From the NCBI RefSeq assembly GCF_000612545.2, contig NZ_CP097800.1, forward strand, positions 4,216,501-4,280,500: a DNA stretch of 64,000 bases, read 5' to 3'. This document shows, piece by piece, positions 1 to 7,281 of this stretch (position 1 is its first letter; every line of letters begins with the position of its first letter). The stretch is from Streptomyces sp. PCS3-D2. Its GTDB lineage: Bacteria > Actinomycetota > Actinomycetes > Streptomycetales > Streptomycetaceae. Below the pieces are notes generated by a model that saw nothing but the letters and a program-made list of their open reading frames with translations, ran no database searches and had not been told where the DNA came from. The position numbers and the translations under genes are program-made.

Positions 1-1
1 G

Positions 2-559
2 CCGGCGGTCCGGGACCGGCTGATACCGCTTCTGGAGCGGGGCCTTCTCGTGACGCGCACCAGTGTGGCCCTCGGGACTCTGTACAGCCCGCGCAACGCG
101 AAGGATCATGCACCCGGCCGATCCGTACGCCGAGGCTTCGACTGGCTTCCGCTCACCGACGAGATCGGCGAACGTGCCATCGAGGTGCAGGGTCTTCTCG
201 CCCAGAGTGGTGATCGCCTGCGTGCGTCGCTCGCCGACCTGTTGATCGCTGCGACAGCAGAGCGCCATGGGGTGGTGGTCCTCCGCCACGACGCCGACTA
301 CGACGGCATCGCCAAGGTGACGGGCCGGCCCGTGGAGTGGGTGGTTGAACAGGGGCCCGTCCCGTCGCCCGTCGCCCGGGGCCGGGCGCGGCCCCGGGCG
401 ACGGGTGCTACGGGGCGGTGTCCGTGCTCAGGCGGGCGTGGAGGTGCTGGTCGTGCCAGCCGTCCGCGTGGAGGAGGGCGCCGCGCAGGGTGCCTTCCAG
501 GGGGAAACCGGCCTTCGTCGCGACGGCGCAGGAGGCCGGGTTGGCCACGGAGTGGGTGA
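2..559 (+). CDS. VapC-like PIN-domain toxin, 5' truncated and possibly degenerate
   Basis: The frame is open from base 2, so the true start and the first catalytic Asp lie outside the window. The residues up to about base 357 look like the C-terminal half of a VapC ribonuclease toxin: a LYSPRN segment, then SLADLLIAATAERHG, then a late HDADYD motif. VapC toxins cleave RNA and are normally neutralised by a VapB antitoxin encoded just upstream, which cannot be seen here. Two things are odd. The position normally holding a conserved Glu before LYSxRN reads VALGTLYS. There is also no stop before the hairpin at 368-405, so the frame continues as low-complexity Arg/Gly sequence to 559 and overlaps the convergent gene. 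Either the 3' end is frameshifted or the gene is decaying. Confidence 0.55.
   Translation, partial: PAVRDRLIPLLERGLLVTRTSVALGTLYSPRNAKDHAPGRSVRRGFDWLPLTDEIGERAIEVQGLLAQSGDRLRASLADLLIAATAERHGVVVLRHDADYDGIAKVTGRPVEWVVEQGPVPSPVARGRARPRATGATGRCPCSGGRGGAGRASRPRGGGRRAGCLPGGNRPSSRRRRRPGWPRSG
368..405. terminator. Intrinsic terminator-like hairpin between convergent genes
   Basis: Perfect 16-bp inverted repeat, left arm CCCGTCGCCCGGGGCC at 368-383 and right arm at 390-405, with a 6-nt loop. It sits just beyond the 3' end of the GNAT gene on the minus strand and at the expected 3' end of the VapC gene on the plus strand. There is no U-tract, which is usual for Streptomyces terminators. Confidence 0.7.
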
Positions 560-995
560 TGCGCACGCGGTGCAGGCCGAGGTCCTCGAAGGCCCAGCGG
601 GCCAGCCGGTCGGCGGCCCGCACCGTGGCGCCGGAGCCCCGCCCGGCGGGCAGCAGCCAGTAGAGGATCTCGCCGCTGCCGCCCGCCAGGTCGATGTCGG
701 CCAGGCCGATCAGGCCGACGGCCCGGCCGCCTTCGGGGGCGATCGCCCAGGTCCCGGCCTTCTCCGCCTGCCAGCGCTCGTGCCACAGGGCGATCCGGGC
801 CTCGGCCCCGGCCAGGTCCAGCCGGCTCGGGCGGTTCCAGTGCCGGATGTCCGGGTCGTCGTGGGCCGCGACGAGCGTGGGGGCGTCGTGCGGGGTCCAG
901 GGGCGCAGCAGCATCCCGCCGGGCAGGGCGAGCTCCGGCTGGGCGAGGTCGCGCAGGCGCCCGGCGGGGACCACGGGAGGTATGGAGTCGATCAT
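408..995 (-). CDS. GNAT family N-acetyltransferase (RimJ/RimL type)
   Basis: A 195-residue protein with the RimJ/RimL-like GNAT layout: an N-terminal LRPWTPHDAPTLVAAHDDPDIRHW segment (split here as LRPWTPHDAPTL and HDDPDIRHW), a central WAIAPEGGRAVGLIGL strand pair, and a C-terminal GLHRVRITHSVANPAS followed by KAGFPLEGTLR, the usual acetyl-CoA-binding half. These enzymes move acetyl from acetyl-CoA to an amine on a protein N-terminus or small molecule; the substrate cannot be read from sequence. I chose the ATG at 995 because it follows a GGGGA ribosome site and begins at the family's natural N-terminus; the longer upstream reading frame is Arg/Pro-rich. It is monocistronic and converges on the VapC remnant. 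Confidence 0.88.
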   Translation of the reverse strand: MIDSIPPVVPAGRLRDLAQPELALPGGMLLRPWTPHDAPTLVAAHDDPDIRHWNRPSRLDLAGAEARIALWHERWQAEKAGTWAIAPEGGRAVGLIGLADIDLAGGSGEILYWLLPAGRGSGATVRAADRLARWAFEDLGLHRVRITHSVANPASCAVATKAGFPLEGTLRGALLHADGWHDQHLHARLSTDTAP

Positions 996-1138
996 CGTCC
1001 GATCATCCCCGCTGCCTCCCGGAAACGCAGCCGTAGCAGAACGCGGCTTCGAAGAGGGGCGGGGCGGCCGGGGGCGTGCTCCGCCGGCCAGTGGCCGGTG
1101 TGGTGACCGCGACGCGGCAGGTCTCGGCGGTCGCCGCA

Positions 1139-2692
1139 CTACTGGGGCTTGGCCAGGGCGGGGGCCGTCGCCGGGGCGGCGGGGTCGGCGGGGGTGGCCG
1201 GGCCGGTCGGGGCCGGGGAGGCCGGGGTCGGGTCGGTGTTCAGGTCGGCCAGCATCCGGCCGGTGAAGCCGAAGAAGTAGGTGGCGGCGAAGCCCACGAT
1301 GTAGCCGGTCAGCAGGCCGCCCGCGTAGATCGCGACCGTGACGACCGGGTTCGCGGAACCGTCCAGCAGCGGGAAGAGCGCCCAGCCGGAGGGGCCGATG
1401 GCGGTGGACCCGAAGGCGATGCCCAGCTGGCTGAAGAGGCCGACGAAGGCGCCGCCGGCCGCGCCGCCGACGCAGGCGGTGACGAAAGGTCGCCCGAGCG
1501 GCAGGGAGACACCGTAGATCAGCGGTTCGCCGACGCCCAGGAAGCCCGCGGGGAGGGCCGACCTGATGGTGGCGCGCAGCGAGCCGTTGCGGGGGAGCCG
1601 GCAGTGGACCGCGAGGGCCGCGCCGACCTGGCCCGCACCCGCCATGGCGAGGATCGGCAGCAGGACGGTGTGGCCGGACTGCTCGATGAGCGTGGTGTGG
1701 ATCGGGATCAGGGCCTGGTGCAGGCCGAGCATCACGAGCGGGAGGAACAGCCCGCCCAGCACCAGCCCCGCGAACGCGCCGCCGGCCGAGAGCAGCCGGT
1801 CGGCGAAGGTGCCGATGGCGGCGGACGCCTCACCGGCGAGGAACATCAGGCCGAAGAGGGTGGCCAGGCCGGCGACGAGGACGGTGAGGGAGGGGGTGAC
1901 CAGGACGTCCAGGGTCTCGGGAACCAGCCGCCGACAGCGCTTCTCGACGTACACGGCGAGCAGGGCGGCGGCGAGCGCGCCCAGGACGCCGCCCTGGCCG
2001 GGCCTGAGCTCCGTGCCGAAGGCGGTGATCTTCGCGACGCCGGGGAAGACGATGACGGCGGCGACCGCGCCGCCCAGGATCGGGGTGCCGCCGAACTCCT
2101 TGGCGGTGTTGTATCCGACGAACACCGCGATCAGCGACATGAAGCCGGACGCCAGGGCGGTGAGCGCGGGGACCACGCCGGGCAGCCAACCCAGGTTCAT
2201 GAGGAGGCCGTTGAGTCCGGCGATGATTCCGCAGCCGATGAGGGCCGGGATCAGCGGCACGAAGATGTTCGCGATCCGGCGGAGCATCAGCTTGACGGGG
2301 GTGGCGTTGCGCGCCTTCCTGGCCTCCTTCAGGGCCGCTCCCCGGGCGGCCAGCTCGCCCGCGGTGACCGGGTGGGGATCGGCCGGGGCCGGGGGCGCCG
2401 CCGAGGAGCCCTGCTCGACCAGGGCCTCGAACTCCGGGGTGACGCGGGCGACGGCTCCCGGGCCGAGCACGATCTGGTAGGTGTCGTCCTCGACCACCCC
2501 GAGGACCGCCGGGAGGGCCCGGAGGGCCTCGTCCCGGACGAGGGAGCGGTCGCGCAACGCGATGCGCAGGCGGGTCATGCAGTGCGCGATCGAGGTGACG
2601 TTGTCCGGGCCGCCGACGAGGGGCAGGATCGCGGCTGCCGTGGCGCGGTTCTTGTCGGCGGGCTCGGCGGGCTCGGTGGGCTCAGTGGGCAT
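1139..2692 (-). CDS. PTS transporter subunit EIIBC, N-acetylmuramic acid type
   Basis: A 517-residue membrane permease of the phosphoenolpyruvate-sugar phosphotransferase system. Residues 18-90 form the EIIB domain, with the phosphorylated Cys38 in AHCMTRLR. Residues from about 130 form the EIIC domain, a series of hydrophobic helices with the sugar-binding motif GVGEPLIYG at 386-394. No EIIA domain is fused, so it would take phosphate from a separate EIIA (Crr). It starts 30 nt after murQ on the same strand, which points to MurNAc uptake and phosphorylation, as in E. coli MurP. The C-terminal 35 residues are a Pro/Ala-rich tail. Substrate assignment rests on the murQ neighbour; a GlcNAc or other beta-glucoside specificity is possible. 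Confidence 0.85.
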   Translation of the reverse strand: MPTEPTEPAEPADKNRATAAAILPLVGGPDNVTSIAHCMTRLRIALRDRSLVRDEALRALPAVLGVVEDDTYQIVLGPGAVARVTPEFEALVEQGSSAAPPAPADPHPVTAGELAARGAALKEARKARNATPVKLMLRRIANIFVPLIPALIGCGIIAGLNGLLMNLGWLPGVVPALTALASGFMSLIAVFVGYNTAKEFGGTPILGGAVAAVIVFPGVAKITAFGTELRPGQGGVLGALAAALLAVYVEKRCRRLVPETLDVLVTPSLTVLVAGLATLFGLMFLAGEASAAIGTFADRLLSAGGAFAGLVLGGLFLPLVMLGLHQALIPIHTTLIEQSGHTVLLPILAMAGAGQVGAALAVHCRLPRNGSLRATIRSALPAGFLGVGEPLIYGVSLPLGRPFVTACVGGAAGGAFVGLFSQLGIAFGSTAIGPSGWALFPLLDGSANPVVTVAIYAGGLLTGYIVGFAATYFFGFTGRMLADLNTDPTPASPAPTGPATPADPAAPATAPALAKPQ

Positions 2693-2722
2693 GTGGTGGT
2701 CGCCTTGCCGTAGGGGGTGGGG

Positions 2723-3652
2723 TCAGCGGGTCCGGGTACGGGCGAGCGCCGCGCGGAGGTGGCCGCGGGAGGCGGCGAGGAGTTCGGCGGCGGCGGGGCC
2801 GTCGACCTCGCCGAGGACGACGAGGACGGCGTTCTTGACCTCGCCGCCGGTGGCGGCGAGCGCGGCCGCGATCGTCTCGTCGGACGCGCCGGTGGCCAGG
2901 GCCACGATGCGGTGGGCGCGGGCGCGCAGCTTCTCGTTGGAGGAGCGCATGTCGACCATGAGGTTCCCGTAGGTCTTGCCCAGCCGGATCATGGTGATGG
3001 TCGAGATGAGGTTGAGGACGAGTTTCTGCGCGGTGCCCGCCTTGAGCCGGGTGGAGCCGGTGAGCAGCTCGGGGCCGACGACCACTTCGATGCCGTGGTC
3101 GGCTGCGGCGGCGAGCGCGGAGCCGGCGTTGCAGGAGAGGCCGACGGTGAGCGCGCCGCGGGCGCGGGCGGCCTCGACGGCGCCGATCGCGTACGGGGTG
3201 CGGCCGGAGGCGGAGATGCCGATGACGGTGTCGTCGGGGCCGATGCGCAATCCGGCCAGGTCGTCGGCGGCCAGCTGCGGGGAGTCCTCGGCGCCCTCGA
3301 CCGCCTTGACCATGGCGGAGGGGCCGCCCGCGATCAGGCCGACGACGTCGGCCGGGTCGGTGTTGAAGGTGGGTGGGCACTCGCTGGCGTCCAGGACGCC
3401 CATCCGGCCGGCCGTGCCGGCGCCGGCGTAGACGAGACGGCCGCCGCGGGCCATCCGCTCGGCGATCGCGTCGATGGCCGCGGCGATCCGCGGCAGCTGT
3501 GCGGCGACGGCGGCCGGGACGGTCGCGTCCTCGGCGTTCATGGTGCGGGCGATGTCGAGGGTGGACAGCCGGTCGATCTCGGCGAGTTCGGGACGGAAGG
3601 CCTCGGTGGTCAGTGTCTCCAGCTGGGCACGGACCTCGGAGTGTGCGGTCAT
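2723..3652 (-). CDS. murQ: N-acetylmuramic acid 6-phosphate etherase
   Basis: This cytoplasmic lyase cleaves the lactyl ether of MurNAc-6-phosphate to give GlcNAc-6-phosphate and D-lactate, in recovery of cell-wall sugar. The 309-residue protein carries the MurQ signatures: LVYAGAGTAGRMGVLDASE followed by CPPTF (with the catalytic Glu), IGISASGRTPY of the SIS sugar-phosphate fold, and KLVLNLISTITMIRLGKTY followed by NLMVDM. The ATG at 3652 follows a GGAGG site at 8-nt spacing; an upstream in-frame extension is Ala/Pro/Arg-rich and not expected in the family. It is the first gene of a two-gene operon with the EIIBC permease. The RpiR-type regulator that often accompanies murQ in actinobacteria is not adjacent. 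Confidence 0.95.
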   Translation of the reverse strand: MTAHSEVRAQLETLTTEAFRPELAEIDRLSTLDIARTMNAEDATVPAAVAAQLPRIAAAIDAIAERMARGGRLVYAGAGTAGRMGVLDASECPPTFNTDPADVVGLIAGGPSAMVKAVEGAEDSPQLAADDLAGLRIGPDDTVIGISASGRTPYAIGAVEAARARGALTVGLSCNAGSALAAAADHGIEVVVGPELLTGSTRLKAGTAQKLVLNLISTITMIRLGKTYGNLMVDMRSSNEKLRARAHRIVALATGASDETIAAALAATGGEVKNAVLVVLGEVDGPAAAELLAASRGHLRAALARTRTR

Positions 3653-3980
3653 GGCGGTGGCCTCCGGGCGGTTCGGCGGTTCGGTGGGGACGGCCCGTGC
3701 GGGGGCGCCGGGCGCGCGGGCGGCGGTTTCGGGCGCGGGCACCGGGGTGGGACACGGCGGCGGCGCGGACGCGGGCCCCGCGCGGGAGCCGGCTGCCCGC
3801 CGGGTGCGCGCCCGCACGGCCGGGGCTTCGCGGCCCGGGGCCTGGGGCCCGGCGGAGGTCCCTCTCGGCTCCCTCGTCACGCTCGAAAGCTATTTTCCGG
3901 CGGGGTGGCGGTCAATCCGCCATTGGGCCCACGGCAGGAGGCCCTTCTTCGCCGGCACCCGGCAGGTCCACAATGGCTGC
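3653..3980. other. Divergent intergenic region between murQ and a hypothetical gene
   Basis: 328 bp with no convincing gene. The first 220 bp are very GC-rich and would encode only low-complexity peptides. The part at 3880-3975 is relatively AT-rich and probably holds the promoters for both directions. It contains the GAAA-N5-TTTC inverted repeat at 3885-3897. Confidence 0.5.
3885..3897. promoter_or_regulatory. Candidate RpiR/MurR-type operator
   Basis: The sequence GAAAGCTATTTTC is a GAAA-N5-TTTC inverted repeat in the only AT-rich stretch upstream of murQ. RpiR-family regulators of amino-sugar genes often bind GAAA/TTTC half-sites of this kind. It is short, so chance occurrence cannot be excluded. 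Confidence 0.35.
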
Positions 3981-4355
3981 ATGGACCATACGACCCCCCT
4001 GGAACAGGCGCTGCACGTCGCCCGCGCACTCGTGCTCGCCGATCTCGCCGCAGGTGAGGTCGCCGATGCCGATGTCGTCTCCCTCGTCGAGGACTCGGTC
4101 ACGCACCGCCGTTGGTGGGTGGAGCAGTGGCCGGAGGGGGCCGACTACCTTCCGGGGCTCGTCGCCCAGGACGTACAGGACTCGCTGCTGGAGAAGTACG
4201 GGCGCTGGCCGCTGTGCCCGGTCTGCACCCACGGCGATCCGCACGCCCTGGACGTGGAGCCGGAGCTGGGACCCGACCCGCACTGGGTGTGTTCGGAGGC
4301 GGGTGTGAGGGTGGCCGCGGTCGGCGGCCTCGGTCCCGTCCTCGGCCTCAGGTGA
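3981..4355 (+). CDS. Conserved hypothetical protein
   Basis: A 124-residue acidic protein that I do not recognise as a named family. It begins MDHTTPLEQALHVARALVLA, continues through a Trp-rich RRWWVEQWPEG segment, and contains two Cys pairs (CPVC around residue 79 and a later single Cys) with His residues between them, hinting at but not proving metal binding. There is no signal peptide or membrane segment. The ATG at 3981 gives the first sensible start after a GC-rich upstream region. It ends 7 nt before the DUF4031 gene on the same strand, so the two are probably co-transcribed. Confidence 0.7.
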   Translation: MDHTTPLEQALHVARALVLADLAAGEVADADVVSLVEDSVTHRRWWVEQWPEGADYLPGLVAQDVQDSLLEKYGRWPLCPVCTHGDPHALDVEPELGPDPHWVCSEAGVRVAAVGGLGPVLGLR

Positions 4356-4362
4356 GCCGCCG

Positions 4363-4848
4363 GTGACCGTCTACATCGACCCGCCGACCTGGCCGGGCCA
4401 CGGCCGCATGTGGTCCCACCTGGTCAGCGACGTCTCCTACGAGGAGTTGCACGCCTTCGCGGCGGGTATCGGCTGCCCGCCGCGGGCCTTCGAGCGGGAC
4501 CACTACGACGTGCCCTCGCACCGCTACGCCGACGCGGTCGGGGCGGGAGCCGTCGAGATCGGCAGCAAGGAACTCGTCCGCCGCCTCACCGCGGCCGGTC
4601 TGCGCCGTCCGAAGGGCCGCCCGGCTGCCCGGCCCGCGCAGGCCGACCGGGCCGACCGGGCCGACCGGGCCGACCGGGCCGACCGGGCCGACCGGGCCGA
4701 CCGGGCCGACCGGGCCGACCGGGCCGACCGGGCCGACCGGGCCGACCGGGCTGACCGGGGGAGCGCGCCGGCCGACGGCGGGCGTGTGGCGCCGGGCCGG
4801 GGCGGGAGTGCCGGTGACGGCGCGGCGCCCGGTGGCGGTCGCCGGTGA
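4363..4848 (+). CDS. DUF4031 domain protein with an (Ala-Asp-Arg)13 tail repeat
   Basis: A 161-residue protein. Residues 1-85 match the DUF4031 pattern: [20 protein letters not shown], then [12 protein letters not shown], then [17 protein letters not shown] and ELVRRL. DUF4031 proteins are small and of unknown function. Residues 94-132 are thirteen consecutive Ala-Asp-Arg triplets encoded by a 9-bp tandem repeat, followed by a Gly/Arg-rich end. The GTG start at 4363 lies 7 nt after the stop of the upstream gene and gives the family's normal N-terminus. The repeat makes a highly charged tail with alternating Asp and Arg, likely extended or helical, and is expected to vary in length between strains. 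Confidence 0.82.
   Translation: MTVYIDPPTWPGHGRMWSHLVSDVSYEELHAFAAGIGCPPRAFERDHYDVPSHRYADAVGAGAVEIGSKELVRRLTAAGLRRPKGRPAARPAQADRADRADRADRADRADRADRADRADRADRADRADRADRGSAPADGGRVAPGRGGSAGDGAAPGGGRR
4642..4758 (+). repeat. 9-bp tandem repeat (minisatellite) inside a coding sequence
   Basis: Twelve exact head-to-tail copies of GCCGACCGG (4642-4749) followed by one copy with a single C-to-T change (4750-4758). The 9-bp period keeps the reading frame, so copy-number changes would lengthen or shorten the Ala-Asp-Arg tail without frameshift. Confidence 0.97.
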
Positions 4849-5211
4849 GCCGAGCCCGTCGCCGTCGATCCGCAGGCCGGCCCCACCTCGGGAGATGTCG
4901 CCCCCGCGCACCGCGCCGGTGATCGCGTCGTCGAGCCGCCCGACGGCCACCGCGTCGGGGCGGCCCGGGGAGGATCGCCCCACGCACGTCCGCGAGCGCC
5001 CGGCCGGGTTCCGAGCCGAGCTTCCCGTCCCGGAATCCGGGGTCCGGGGCGGGCGGTGACCGGAACCGGAGCCCGTGCGCCGGGACGCCGGTGGCGGGGA
5101 CGGTCCCGGAATCCAAGGAACACGGGGAAAGGACCCCACCAAGCCCCACCAGGCCCCACCGGACCCCGCTGTGCCCCACCGATCCCCGGTCCTCCCGCCC
5201 GTGGCGCACTC

Positions 5212-5227
5212 TCACTCGCTTGAGTGA
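5212..5227. promoter_or_regulatory. Palindromic operator candidate TCACTC-N4-GAGTGA
   Basis: A perfect inverted repeat, TCACTC (5212-5217) and GAGTGA (5222-5227), spaced by GCTT. A further ACTCA half-site follows at 5237-5241. It sits about 150 bp before the winged-helix regulator gene, where an autoregulatory site would be expected. A closely related palindrome occurs at 40050-40065. Confidence 0.45.
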
Positions 5228-5309
5228 AAAAGGCCAACTCAGCTGGCTTTGGGGCGGGTTGCCTGATCTACGCTCAGCGCGACAGAGCACATCACCGCTG
5301 ACATGCGTC

Positions 5310-5346
5310 GGCCCCCGCCGGGAGTGCGAATCCCAGTGCGGGGGCC
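5310..5346 (+). promoter_or_regulatory. Nested hairpin in the leader of the winged-helix gene
   Basis: Outer arms GGCCCCCGC (5310-5318) and GCGGGGGCC (5338-5346) pair perfectly. The 19-nt loop contains an inner GGGA...TCCC pairing. The hairpin ends 9 nt before the GAGGAAG ribosome site and 27 nt before the ATG at 5374, so it would lie in the 5' untranslated leader. Attenuation, a translation-control element or a protein-binding RNA are all possible. Confidence 0.5.
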
Positions 5347-5373
5347 TGACCACCGAGGAAGACAGCCTTCCCG

Positions 5374-6279
5374 ATGGATACCCAGAACATTAGCGCGCGC
5401 CCGCACGCGCAGTCCCGCAACGGCCGGGAAAACCACCCTTCCCGGGGCACCCGCGCGAACACCCGATCCGGCGGCGTCATCCACGACAACTCCCGCCACA
5501 CCAGCCGCTTCACAGTGATCGGCAACCACCTCGCGCAGCATGCCGAGCTGTCGCTGCTGGCCATCGGCCTGGCCGTGCACATCCAGTCCCTGCCCGGCGG
5601 TGCGCCCATCGACATCAGGACCCTCGCGGCCCGGTTCCCCGAGGGCAAGACCCGGATCGCCGCGGCCCTGCGCGAACTGGAGGCCCACGGCTATCTGCGC
5701 CGCACCTGCGAACGCACCGGCAACGGCCGCGTCGTCACCCGCACGGTCTCCTGCAACCAGCCGGGCCGGTCCGCCGCCGCTGCCGCGGACGGGCCGGAGC
5801 CGCAGCCGAAGCCGCGGGCCCGGCGCCCCGCCCGCCAGGAGGGCGAGCCGCCGCGCCGCGCCCTCCCCGCCGTGCCGCAGCCCGCGTACCGGGCTCCCGA
5901 TCTCCTCCGGTCCGCCGTCGAGGTCCTGGCCGGACTGCGCCGCGGTGATCCCCGGCTGCTGCTCTCCACCACGGACGTCGAGCACCTCGCCCCCGGAGTG
6001 GCGGCCTGGCTGGAGCGCGACCTGCCGCCCAGCGCCGTGCACCACGCCCTGACGGCCGACCTGCCGTCAGAGCCCCTGTACCGCCCGGCCGCCCTCCTGG
6101 CCCACCGGCTCGCCGCCCAGCTCCCGCCCGTGCCGCCGTTCCGCGCCCCGGTCGCGCCCCTGGTCGTCAGACACCCCCTGCAGAACTGCGACGCCTGCGA
6201 CCACGCCTTCCGCGCGGCCGAACCCGGCCGCTGCCGTGACTGCCGGACCGCACCGCCCGGGGCTCACCCCTCCGGGTGA
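5374..6279 (+). CDS. Winged helix-turn-helix protein with C-terminal zinc ribbon
   Basis: A 301-residue DNA-binding protein of a family common in Streptomyces. Residues 45-125 form a helix-turn-helix/winged-helix domain that includes the segments HLAQHAELSLLAIGLAVHIQ, IDIRTLAARFPEGKTRIAAA and ALRELEAHGYLRR. A basic Arg/Pro-rich linker follows. The last 35 residues carry CDACDHAF and CRDCRT, a CxxC/CxxC zinc-ribbon pattern. A role as transcription regulator is inferred from the fold; targets are unknown. The ATG at 5374 follows a GAGGAAG site. The long leader with an operator-like palindrome and a hairpin suggests that its own expression is tightly controlled. No obvious operon partner. Confidence 0.82.
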   Translation: MDTQNISARPHAQSRNGRENHPSRGTRANTRSGGVIHDNSRHTSRFTVIGNHLAQHAELSLLAIGLAVHIQSLPGGAPIDIRTLAARFPEGKTRIAAALRELEAHGYLRRTCERTGNGRVVTRTVSCNQPGRSAAAAADGPEPQPKPRARRPARQEGEPPRRALPAVPQPAYRAPDLLRSAVEVLAGLRRGDPRLLLSTTDVEHLAPGVAAWLERDLPPSAVHHALTADLPSEPLYRPAALLAHRLAAQLPPVPPFRAPVAPLVVRHPLQNCDACDHAFRAAEPGRCRDCRTAPPGAHPSG

Positions 6280-6341
6280 ACCGCCGCCGAATCGTCCCGT
6301 TCCGCACGCACCGCGCCCTAGGTTCGGCCCCGGAGCCCAGT

Positions 6342-6357
6342 TCTGGCATATGCCAGA
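6342..6357. promoter_or_regulatory. 16-bp perfect palindrome upstream of the Rpn-family nuclease
   Basis: TCTGGCATATGCCAGA reads identically on both strands. It lies 43 bp before the ATG at 6401 in a short intergenic region that is otherwise non-palindromic. It is a strong candidate for a dimeric regulator's operator, possibly overlapping the promoter. Confidence 0.6.
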
Positions 6358-6400
6358 TGCAGTTTCCTTCTCGTCCGGCCCACTCCCCACAGGAACCCCG

Positions 6401-7273
6401 ATGGTCAGCTCGCCCCACGAGGCGATGCACCGCATCTTCCAGGAACACCCGGAGCTCTTCTCCCGGGTCTCGGAGGTGCTCGGCATCGACTTCTCCCCAC
6501 CCACGTCGTTCACCGTCCTGCCCAACGACCTCACCGAGACCCAGCCCCTCGAACGCCGTGTCGATACCCTGCTGCGGTTCGACACGGAGCACGACGGGCC
6601 CTTCCTCCTCGCCGTCGAGGCCCAGGGCAAGAAGGACCTTGACAAGCCCGCGAGTTGGGCGTACTACGCCTCGTATCTGCTCACGAAGTACCGGCTGCAG
6701 CCGATGCTGCTGGTCGTCTGCCAGGACCGCTCGACCGCCGAATGGGCCGCGCGGCCGGTTCGCTTCGGGCCGCCCCAGTGGCCCCTGCTCACCCTGCGCC
6801 CGCTGGTGGCGGGGCCGCACAACATGCCGCTGATCACCAGCCCCGCCGAAGTCCGCAAGGACCTGGCGCTGGCCACCCTGTCCGCGATCACCCACGCCAC
6901 GCATCCCGACATCGGGGCCATACTCAAAGCGGTGACCAACGTCCTGCGGGACACCCCCGCAGCCCTCGCCAACCCGATCATCGAATTCATCGCGCAAGGC
7001 ATGGGTAAGCACCCAGCCGCAGCACTCTGGAGGAAACTGGTGGCCGTGGACCTCTCTTTCTACACGTCGCCCCTTTCCGAGGAACTCCGCGCCGAGGGTG
7101 AGGCACGGCGTGCGGCCGAGGACGTGCTGGCCGTTCTCGGGGAACGGGGCCTGCAGGTTTCGGGGGCGGCCCGCGAGCGCATCGTCGGCTGCGGTGACGT
7201 CGCGACCCTGGGGCGCTGGCTGCGGCGTGCGGTGACCGCGCCCTCGGCCGATGCGATCTTCGGCGACGGGTAG
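6401..7273 (+). CDS. Rpn-family PD-(D/E)XK nuclease/putative transposase-like protein
   Basis: A 290-residue protein resembling the Rpn (recombination-promoting nuclease) and transposase_31-like group of PD-(D/E)XK enzymes. The nuclease core is visible as Asp55 in RRVDTLLRFDTE and Glu73-x-Gln75 in FLLAVEAQGKKD, followed by the helix SWAYYASYLLTKYRLQPML. The C-terminus (ELRAEGEARRAAEDVLAVLG) is the usual coiled segment of the family. Characterised Rpn proteins cut DNA and promote RecA-independent recombination; activity of this copy is inferred. The ATG at 6401 has an AGGAA site; the reading frame upstream overlaps the previous gene and is Pro-rich. Similar genes are multi-copy in streptomycetes and may be mobile, but I see no terminal inverted repeats here. 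Confidence 0.78.
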   Translation: MVSSPHEAMHRIFQEHPELFSRVSEVLGIDFSPPTSFTVLPNDLTETQPLERRVDTLLRFDTEHDGPFLLAVEAQGKKDLDKPASWAYYASYLLTKYRLQPMLLVVCQDRSTAEWAARPVRFGPPQWPLLTLRPLVAGPHNMPLITSPAEVRKDLALATLSAITHATHPDIGAILKAVTNVLRDTPAALANPIIEFIAQGMGKHPAAALWRKLVAVDLSFYTSPLSEELRAEGEARRAAEDVLAVLGERGLQVSGAARERIVGCGDVATLGRWLRRAVTAPSADAIFGDG

Positions 7274-7281
7274 CGGCCTCG

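Larger units (their letters stand above)
4849..5373. other. 525-bp intergenic region with operator-like and hairpin elements
   Basis: I find no supportable gene. The 5' part (4849-5090) is GC-rich and featureless. At 5120-5190 there is a run of short CCCCACC-containing direct repeats. From 5205 the composition becomes less GC-rich and carries a TCACTC/GAGTGA palindrome, probable promoter sequence, and a strong nested hairpin just before the next start codon. Confidence 0.6.

Noticed and set aside
4363-4758. CRISPR array
   Set aside because: The repeat is a gapless 9-bp tandem repeat within a gene, without spacers and without cas genes nearby.
4348-5142. Minus-strand frame with a collagen-like Gly-Pro-Val repeat
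   Set aside because: It is the antisense reading of the 9-bp repeat in the DUF4031 gene; it lacks a ribosome site and a recognisable domain outside the repeat.
5091-5393. Plus-strand 100-codon frame in the 4849-5373 gap
   Set aside because: Low-complexity Pro/Arg/Ser product, overlaps the structured leader and the real start at 5374, no ribosome site.
6236-6400. Extended N-terminus of the Rpn-like nuclease starting at 6236
   Set aside because: Overlaps the end of the winged-helix gene, is Pro-rich, and spans the 16-bp palindrome; the ATG at 6401 has a proper ribosome site.
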